Shown piece by piece: positions 32,894 through 37,478 of a stretch of 37,478 nt of DNA (the stretch's first letter is position 1; every line of letters starts with the position of its first letter). Below the pieces are notes generated by a model. That model had not been told where the DNA came from. It made no database searches and saw only the letters and a program-made list of their open reading frames with translations. This DNA is from Flavobacteriia bacterium (lineage in GTDB: Bacteria > Bacteroidota > Bacteroidia > Flavobacteriales > Flavobacteriaceae), in contig JAAFHW010000022.1 of assembly GCA_013298525.1 (NCBI GenBank), positions 1 through 37,478 of the forward strand, written 5' to 3'. Position numbers and translations under genes: made by a program.

Positions 32894-32922
32894 AAAAGAG
32901 CGCCTAACTAAAGCGCTCTTTT
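32894..32922. terminator. Bidirectional terminator after plsC
   Basis: AAAAGAGCGC (32894-32903) pairs with GCGCTCTTTT (32913-32922) around a 9-base loop, with A and T runs on both sides. It separates convergent genes. A second weaker stem (GTTATT 32925-32930 with AATAAC 32941-32946) follows. Confidence 0.88.
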
Positions 32923-32976
32923 CCGTTATTACTCGAAAGCAATAACACCACTTAACTAATTTTAACCTAACATGTA

Positions 32977-34614
32977 TTAAAAAGTATAATTTATTCCTGA
33001 GTAAACACCAAACACAAATGGTTTGAAATTTCCTGCATCGTTATTAAATGTATTTATTTGATATTTAAATACTGGTTCGATGCGAGCCTCAAGACGTTTA
33101 AAGAAACCATATTTTAATCCTAATCCTAAATTACCACTAAAGTGAACATTGTTCAAATTGTTTGCTTCGCCGATTTTCAAATTCAATTCTGATGATTGAA
33201 GATAAATCTCATTTCTATTAAGAACTAGTGTACTCATTCCTCCAATTAAATCAATTCCGAAATTTTTATCTAAAATTTTGTAGGTAACTTCAAGAGGCAT
33301 CTCTATGTAACCTAATTTTTGATTTAAACTACCTTCAAATTTTTGAATTGGTCGATTAAATAAAGTGTTTACATTACTCAAGCTTTCAATAACTAAAAGA
33401 GATCCAGGCACATTAGGATTTAATCCACTAAGTTTACTACTTACCGTTGGAGTTTGATAATATAAAATCCCATTAGTATCGTAATCAACATTTAAAATGT
33501 TTATTCCTGTTCTTATTTTTATTTTTTTATTTACTGCATAATTTACACCAATACCATAACTAATATTCTCGGCCGAATAGACCTTATCATTATCTACTAA
33601 TTTGCTGTCAAGTGGCGAACCATTTGAAGTTGAACTGAAATAAATAGGCGCAACATTAGAGGTAACTTGCCACCTATTTATTTTTTGTTCAGTAACTGTT
33701 TGCTTTTCTTTTTCAATTAGCAATTCTTCCAGCGCATTTGGCTCAACACTAGCAATTGATGTTGAGTCAATTTTTTTAATTATTGGTTCATCTGTTTTTG
33801 GTGTTAAAACAGAAGTTTTTCTATCTGATGTTGTATTCTTTACAATAGAATTATTCTCTTTTGATGGATTTACAACTTTATCAATAACACTATTATTTTT
33901 TTCTTTTTCTTTGGTTTCTTGTTGAACTAGAACTTCGTTACTTGACGAATTATTAGTTTTATTTTTTTCTTTTAAATCGTTATTTTTTTCAAAAGCAATT
34001 TCATTAGTAGAATTAATGTTGCTCAATTTCAACGATGTTTTTCTATTCTTATCTTTTTTAGAACCATTGTTTACAAGTTGACTATCTGAATTTGATTTAA
34101 TTTTATCAGTTTCAACCAATGGTTTTTTATTGATTTCAGAATTAGCAACCTGAGTTCCATTATTTGACTTAACGTCAATTTTATTTATTTTAGAATTTGT
34201 TTTATTATTCTTTTCAGATTGCGAATTCGTTTCTTTTACAACAACTACATTATTTACGTTGTCATCAGATGAAATGGTTTTTGAATTATCAGAATTTATG
34301 GTTTTACTTCCGCTTATAACAACTGGATTTGTGTTTTTATTTACAGAATCATTTGAATTTTCTTTATCATTTTTCTCCTGATTTACAACCGAATTTTCAT
34401 TGTCATTAGTTGTGTTCAAACTGTTGTAAGTAAAAAAACCAATTACTAAAGCAGCAGCAATACCCGATAGTTTCCACCAAAACGGAATAACTCTTCTTTT
34501 TTTCTTTTCTTTTAATTTGAGTTCGATGTTTTCCCAGATAAACTCTTCTGGAGTAACCTCATGATTTTCAAATTTTTCTTGAAAGAGATTGTTTATATTT
34601 TTTCTTTCACTCAT
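32977..34614 (-). CDS. Anti-sigma-like membrane protein with disordered linker and C-terminal outer-membrane-barrel-like domain
   Basis: 545 residues. Residues 1-40 are a charged cytoplasmic segment (TPEEFIWENIELKLKEKKKR). A single membrane helix lies at about 43-64. A linker of about 250 residues is rich in Asn, Ser, Lys and Val and surely disordered. Residues about 318-545 alternate in amphipathic strands (ISYGIGVNYAVNKKIKIRTG, LGLGLKYGFFKRLEARIEPV) and end in YTF, as outer-membrane barrels do. Its ATG overlaps the sigma factor TGA by four bases (ATGA), so it is likely the cognate regulator. No zinc-finger anti-sigma motif is seen. Confidence 0.82.
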   Translation of the reverse strand: MSERKNINNLFQEKFENHEVTPEEFIWENIELKLKEKKKRRVIPFWWKLSGIAAALVIGFFTYNSLNTTNDNENSVVNQEKNDKENSNDSVNKNTNPVVISGSKTINSDNSKTISSDDNVNNVVVVKETNSQSEKNNKTNSKINKIDVKSNNGTQVANSEINKKPLVETDKIKSNSDSQLVNNGSKKDKNRKTSLKLSNINSTNEIAFEKNNDLKEKNKTNNSSSNEVLVQQETKEKEKNNSVIDKVVNPSKENNSIVKNTTSDRKTSVLTPKTDEPIIKKIDSTSIASVEPNALEELLIEKEKQTVTEQKINRWQVTSNVAPIYFSSTSNGSPLDSKLVDNDKVYSAENISYGIGVNYAVNKKIKIRTGINILNVDYDTNGILYYQTPTVSSKLSGLNPNVPGSLLVIESLSNVNTLFNRPIQKFEGSLNQKLGYIEMPLEVTYKILDKNFGIDLIGGMSTLVLNRNEIYLQSSELNLKIGEANNLNNVHFSGNLGLGLKYGFFKRLEARIEPVFKYQINTFNNDAGNFKPFVFGVYSGINYTF

Positions 34615-35153
34615 TTTATTGAAGGCATTTTTACACTGCCGGTATTATTTTCAATTTTTTCTTTCAATATCAATTTTGCTCTTGATAAATTCGATTTGGA
34701 TGTTCCTACAGATATTCCTAATGAATCGGAAATTTCTTGATGCGAATAATTCTCAAAAACACTAAGATTAAAAACCAATCGATATCTATCTGGTAATTCT
34801 TGAATAATTTTCATCAAAAAATCCATTGATACACCATCTTCTATTTCAACTTCAACTTCTTCAGCAATATCTTCGTCTATTGGGCTTAAAAAACTTTTAT
34901 TTCTATATTGTTGAAGAACATGATTTACGATTACTCTCTTAATCCATCCATCAAAAGAACCTTTGAATTCAAACGAATTAATTTTATCAAAAACTAATAA
35001 AAATCCATCTTGTAAATTATCTTGAGCCTCTGCATAATTGCGCGAATATTTTAAGCATACTGAGAACATCTTTGGAGCGTATTGCCTGTACAATTGTTCT
35101 TGTGCTTTGATATCATTTTTTTTACAATCATGTATTAATTGTTCTAAACTCAA
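34611..35153 (-). CDS. ECF-type RNA polymerase sigma factor
   Basis: 180 residues. Region 2 covers about 20-90 (LYRQYAPKMFSVCLKYSRNY, DNLQDGFLLVFDKI). Region 4 with its helix-turn-helix is at about 120-170 (LPDRYRLVFNLSVFENYS, HQEISDSLGISVGTSKSNL). The start is TTG at 35153; the next Met is residue 28 and would remove part of region 2, so TTG is favoured. Such factors redirect polymerase in response to envelope or nutrient signals. It is coupled to the downstream barrel-linked protein and follows a lipoprotein gene by 10 bases. Confidence 0.92.
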   Translation of the reverse strand: MSLEQLIHDCKKNDIKAQEQLYRQYAPKMFSVCLKYSRNYAEAQDNLQDGFLLVFDKINSFEFKGSFDGWIKRVIVNHVLQQYRNKSFLSPIDEDIAEEVEVEIEDGVSMDFLMKIIQELPDRYRLVFNLSVFENYSHQEISDSLGISVGTSKSNLSRAKLILKEKIENNTGSVKMPSIK

Positions 35154-35163
35154 GAGCTTTATT

Positions 35164-35571
35164 TTAATGGTCTACTACTACATCATATTCTAAATAATGA
35201 TCTGCACCTTGTGTATCTGTTCCTGTCCAGAATTTAAAATGATACGTTCCTATAGCATTTGGAAGAAACTTCAACGGCATTTCTAAAACAGTTTCGTTAT
35301 CTGTTTGACAATTATCTTGTTCAACTTTAATATTCTCTATTGCAACACTTCTTTCAAAGCCATAGGATTCATAATAGAATTTACTAAATAAATGACATGA
35401 TGAAGGTCTTTTATATTTTACGGTAATATTCGTTATACTATCCTTGGCAAATTCTGTAGGCATAATAACCTGATAAACAGGGTTTATTTCATAAGTATAA
35501 GTTTGTTCTTCACTCACATCGCATGAGAAAAACACAAACGAAAACGCAATTAAAAAAACTATTTTTTTCAT
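35164..35571 (-). CDS. Small lipoprotein of unknown function upstream of the sigma factor
   Basis: 135 residues from the ATG at 35571; five extra residues upstream (35586) would precede the basic start of the signal peptide. The signal ends in FFSC with lipidated Cys17. The following DVSEEQ is acidic, loosely like lipoprotein surface-export signals in flavobacteria. The mature domain is beta-rich (YEINPVYQVIMP, VKYKRPSSCHLFSKF) and has two further Cys. No family was recognised. It heads the operon with the sigma factor, so it may be a sensor or a target. Confidence 0.75.
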   Translation of the reverse strand: MKKIVFLIAFSFVFFSCDVSEEQTYTYEINPVYQVIMPTEFAKDSITNITVKYKRPSSCHLFSKFYYESYGFERSVAIENIKVEQDNCQTDNETVLEMPLKFLPNAIGTYHFKFWTGTDTQGADHYLEYDVVVDH

Positions 35572-35627
35572 AATAAAATGATTCATTTATTGTTAGATGC
35601 AAAAAAGATAAAAAGGTTGCGTATAAA

Positions 35628-35654
35628 TATAAAAAAAAATCCGCCGAAGCGGAT
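35628..35654 (-). terminator. Terminator of recA
   Basis: On the minus strand, ATCCGC and GCGGAT enclose a TTCG tetraloop in the extra-stable C(UUCG)G context, followed by an unbroken T-run. It starts 10 bases after the recA stop codon. Confidence 0.9.
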
Positions 35655-35663
35655 AATTTATTT

Positions 35664-36668
35664 TTAAGCGTTATTTTCTTTAATCAATGCTTTGATTTTC
35701 AGTTCTAATTCGTCAGCCAATTCTGGATTGTCTTTTATCAATGCTTTAACTGCATCTCGACCTTGTCCTAATTTGGTTTCACCATAGCTAAACCATGAAC
35801 CAGCTTTTTTAATTATTTCAAATTCTACAGCTAAATCAAGTATTTCTCCTGTTTTTGAAACACCTTCTCCATACATGATGTCAAATTCAGCAGTTTTAAA
35901 TGGTGGCGCAACTTTATTTTTAACCACTTTCACTTTAGTTCGGTTTCCGATAACATTTTCACCATCTTTAATTTGTGAAGAACGACGAATGTCTAAACGA
36001 ACAGAAGCATAAAATTTTAATGCATTTCCTCCTGTTGTAGTTTCAGGATTTCCAAACATTACACCAATTTTCTCTCTCAACTGATTGATGAAGAAAACAG
36101 TACAATGTGTTTTGCTAATTGTTCCTGTTAATTTTCTAAGTGCTTGTGACATTAAACGAGCGTGTAATCCCATTTTAGAATCACCCATTTCTCCTTCAAT
36201 TTCACTTTTTGGTGTCAAAGCAGCAACCGAGTCAATAACTACAATATCAATAGCACCTGAACGTATAAGATTTTCAGCAATTTCTAATGCTTGTTCGCCA
36301 TTATCTGGTTGAGAAATAATTAAATTTTCAATATCAACACCCAATTTTTCTGCGTAATTTCTATCAAAAGCGTGTTCTGCATCAATAAATGCTGCAATGC
36401 CACCTGCTTTTTGAGCTTCTGCAATAGCATGAAGGGTTAAAGTAGTTTTACCTGAAGATTCTGGGCCATATATTTCTATAATTCTTCCTTTTGGATATCC
36501 GTTTACACCTAAAGCTAAATCTAAACCTAACGATCCTGAAGAAATAGTTTCTACTTCTTCAACGGCTTTATCGCCCATTTTCATTACGGTTCCTTTTCCG
36601 TAGGTTTTGTCTAATTTGTCAAGCGTAAGTTGTAACGCTTTTAATTTTGCATCTTTTTCTGAACTCAT
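35664..36668 (-). CDS. recA: Recombinase RecA
   Basis: 334 residues from the ATG at 36668. The longest frame adds 40 hydrophobic residues that are not part of RecA, so it is rejected. Walker A is GPESSGKT (68-75), the catalytic Glu98 sits in DAEHA, Walker B is [10 protein letters not shown] (141-150), and DNA-binding loop 2 contains [20 protein letters not shown]. RecA forms filaments on single-stranded DNA for recombination and repair. No SOS/LexA box was recognised upstream. dprA, its loader in transformation, is about 9 kb away in the same window. Confidence 0.98.
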   Translation of the reverse strand: MSSEKDAKLKALQLTLDKLDKTYGKGTVMKMGDKAVEEVETISSGSLGLDLALGVNGYPKGRIIEIYGPESSGKTTLTLHAIAEAQKAGGIAAFIDAEHAFDRNYAEKLGVDIENLIISQPDNGEQALEIAENLIRSGAIDIVVIDSVAALTPKSEIEGEMGDSKMGLHARLMSQALRKLTGTISKTHCTVFFINQLREKIGVMFGNPETTTGGNALKFYASVRLDIRRSSQIKDGENVIGNRTKVKVVKNKVAPPFKTAEFDIMYGEGVSKTGEILDLAVEFEIIKKAGSWFSYGETKLGQGRDAVKALIKDNPELADELELKIKALIKENNA

Positions 36669-36801
36669 CTTTTCTATATTTTTGGCTTTTAAGTTGTAAA
36701 AATAAATAAAAAAACCTTGTAAAAGAAGTTTATAGAAATGAGTTTTAAACAATTCCATCCAAAATATATTTATTACTTTAGCCAACAATTTTTTTCAACT
36801 T

Positions 36802-37478
36802 ATGGAAAAGCTAATTTCTTATCCAATTTCGGTTATTTATTACTTATGTTTTGGATTGTGTTTGGTAATTTTTCATCCAATTCAATGGATATGTTTCAAT
36901 GTGTTTGGCTACCAAGCGCACAAAAAAAGTGTAGATTATCTTAATTTTTGCCTAGTAAAATGTACCAATCTATTGGGAACTTGGTTTCAATTTAGAAACA
37001 TTAATAAAATCCCTAAAGATGTTCCAATAATTTTTGTTGCCAATCACCAAAGTATGTATGATATTATTGGGATGATTTGGTATTTAAGAAAATTTCACGC
37101 CAAGTTTGTAAGTAAAAAAGAATTAGGAAAAGGAATTCCAAGTGTGTCTTACAATTTGCGTCATGGAGGTTCGGTATTAATTGATAGAAAAGATCCAAAA
37201 CAAGCTATTCCAACCATTAAGGGTTTATCAGAATATATTGAAACACACAAACGTTCGGCAGTAATTTTTCCGGAAGGAACTAGAAGTAAAGACGGAAAAC
37301 CAAAAGAATTCGCACAAAGTGGATTGAAAATATTATGTAAATACGCACCTTCTGCCTATGTTGTGCCAATTTCTATAAATAATTCGTGGAAAATGGTTAA
37401 ATTTGGTGCTTTTCCAATGGGTTTAGGAAATCGATTAGAATTTATCATTCATGATCCAATAGCGGTAAAAGATTTTTC
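36802..37478 (+). CDS. PlsC-family 1-acylglycerol-3-phosphate acyltransferase, second copy (3' end cut by window)
   Basis: The ATG at 36802 opens a frame that runs uninterrupted to the window end (225 residues visible, no stop reached). It begins EKLISYPISVIYYLCFGLCL, a membrane helix. It carries NHQSMYD (81-87, catalytic His-x4-Asp), SVLIDRKDP and FPEGTRSKDG (156-165), the motifs of lysophosphatidate acyltransferases. The FPEGTR form is the classical one, unlike FPEGG in the copy at 32156. It is divergent from recA; the 133-base gap holds no clear promoter. Confidence 0.9.
   Translation, partial: MEKLISYPISVIYYLCFGLCLVIFHPIQWICFNVFGYQAHKKSVDYLNFCLVKCTNLLGTWFQFRNINKIPKDVPIIFVANHQSMYDIIGMIWYLRKFHAKFVSKKELGKGIPSVSYNLRHGGSVLIDRKDPKQAIPTIKGLSEYIETHKRSAVIFPEGTRSKDGKPKEFAQSGLKILCKYAPSAYVVPISINNSWKMVKFGAFPMGLGNRLEFIIHDPIAVKDF

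Noticed and set aside
36668-36788. 40-residue N-terminal extension of RecA
   Set aside because: It is hydrophobic, lies upstream of the conserved RecA start and is absent from the family; the ATG at 36668 gives the normal 334-residue protein.
36738-36944. 68-residue frame on the plus strand opposite and beyond the recA start
   Set aside because: It overlaps the PlsC-type gene beginning at 36802 in another frame and has no recognisable content.

Overview
The window reads as chromosomal DNA from a Bacteroidota species, most likely a Flavobacterium or close relative. The evidence is AT-rich, Asn/Lys/Ile-rich coding sequence, an almost complete lack of Shine-Dalgarno sequences, several promoters matching the Bacteroidota -7 element TAnnTTTG, a PorW/SprE-type gliding/type IX secretion lipoprotein, and a bactofilin-AtpZ/I-atpBEFHAG gene order without atpD and atpC. 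No tRNA, rRNA, CRISPR array, transposase, integrase or phage gene was recognised. No gene-free stretch exceeds about 300 bases; the longest gaps are about 115-135 bases.

Layout. (1) 1-9469: 3' part of a PorW/SprE-like gene, bactofilin, AtpZ/AtpI and a small membrane protein. A promoter follows, then atpB, atpE, atpF, atpH, a small secreted protein of unknown function, atpA and atpG, closed by a strong terminator. (2) 9499-9936: a lone GNAT acetyltransferase. (3) 10051-17335: the least explained block. It holds two coiled-coil proteins, a membrane-tethered ABC substrate-binding domain fused to a C-terminal OmpA/MotB-type peptidoglycan-binding domain, a NitT/TauT-type permease, its ATPase, a small membrane protein and a CbbX/SpoVK-type AAA+ ATPase. 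(4) 17427-23870: envelope and housekeeping genes: polysaccharide flippase, dUTPase, sugar-phosphate nucleotidyltransferase, TPR protein, DUF4292-type lipoprotein and an EnvC-like degenerate LytM protein. (5) 23904-26662: acyl-CoA thioesterase, HU-like/SPOR membrane protein, dprA. (6) 26667-31084: an atypical Hsp70 preceded by a 95-residue GrpE-like protein, and a divergent single-pass membrane protein. (7) 31092-32893: trpS and a PlsC acyltransferase. (8) 32977-35571 on the minus strand: lipoprotein, ECF-type sigma factor, and a long protein joining a short cytoplasmic segment, one inner-membrane helix, a roughly 250-residue disordered linker and a C-terminal outer-membrane-barrel-like domain. 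(9) recA, and a divergent second PlsC-type acyltransferase cut by the window end.

Best candidates for something undescribed are the 10-17 kb cluster (a possible peptidoglycan-anchored ABC importer with coiled-coil partners and an AAA+ remodeller), the Hsp70 variant with an inserted domain plus a mini-GrpE, and the sigma-factor operon whose last protein appears able to span both membranes. Their functions are inferences from domain content; no database search was possible. Several start codons were moved from the longest open frame to an internal ATG where signal peptides, family lengths or promoters favoured it.
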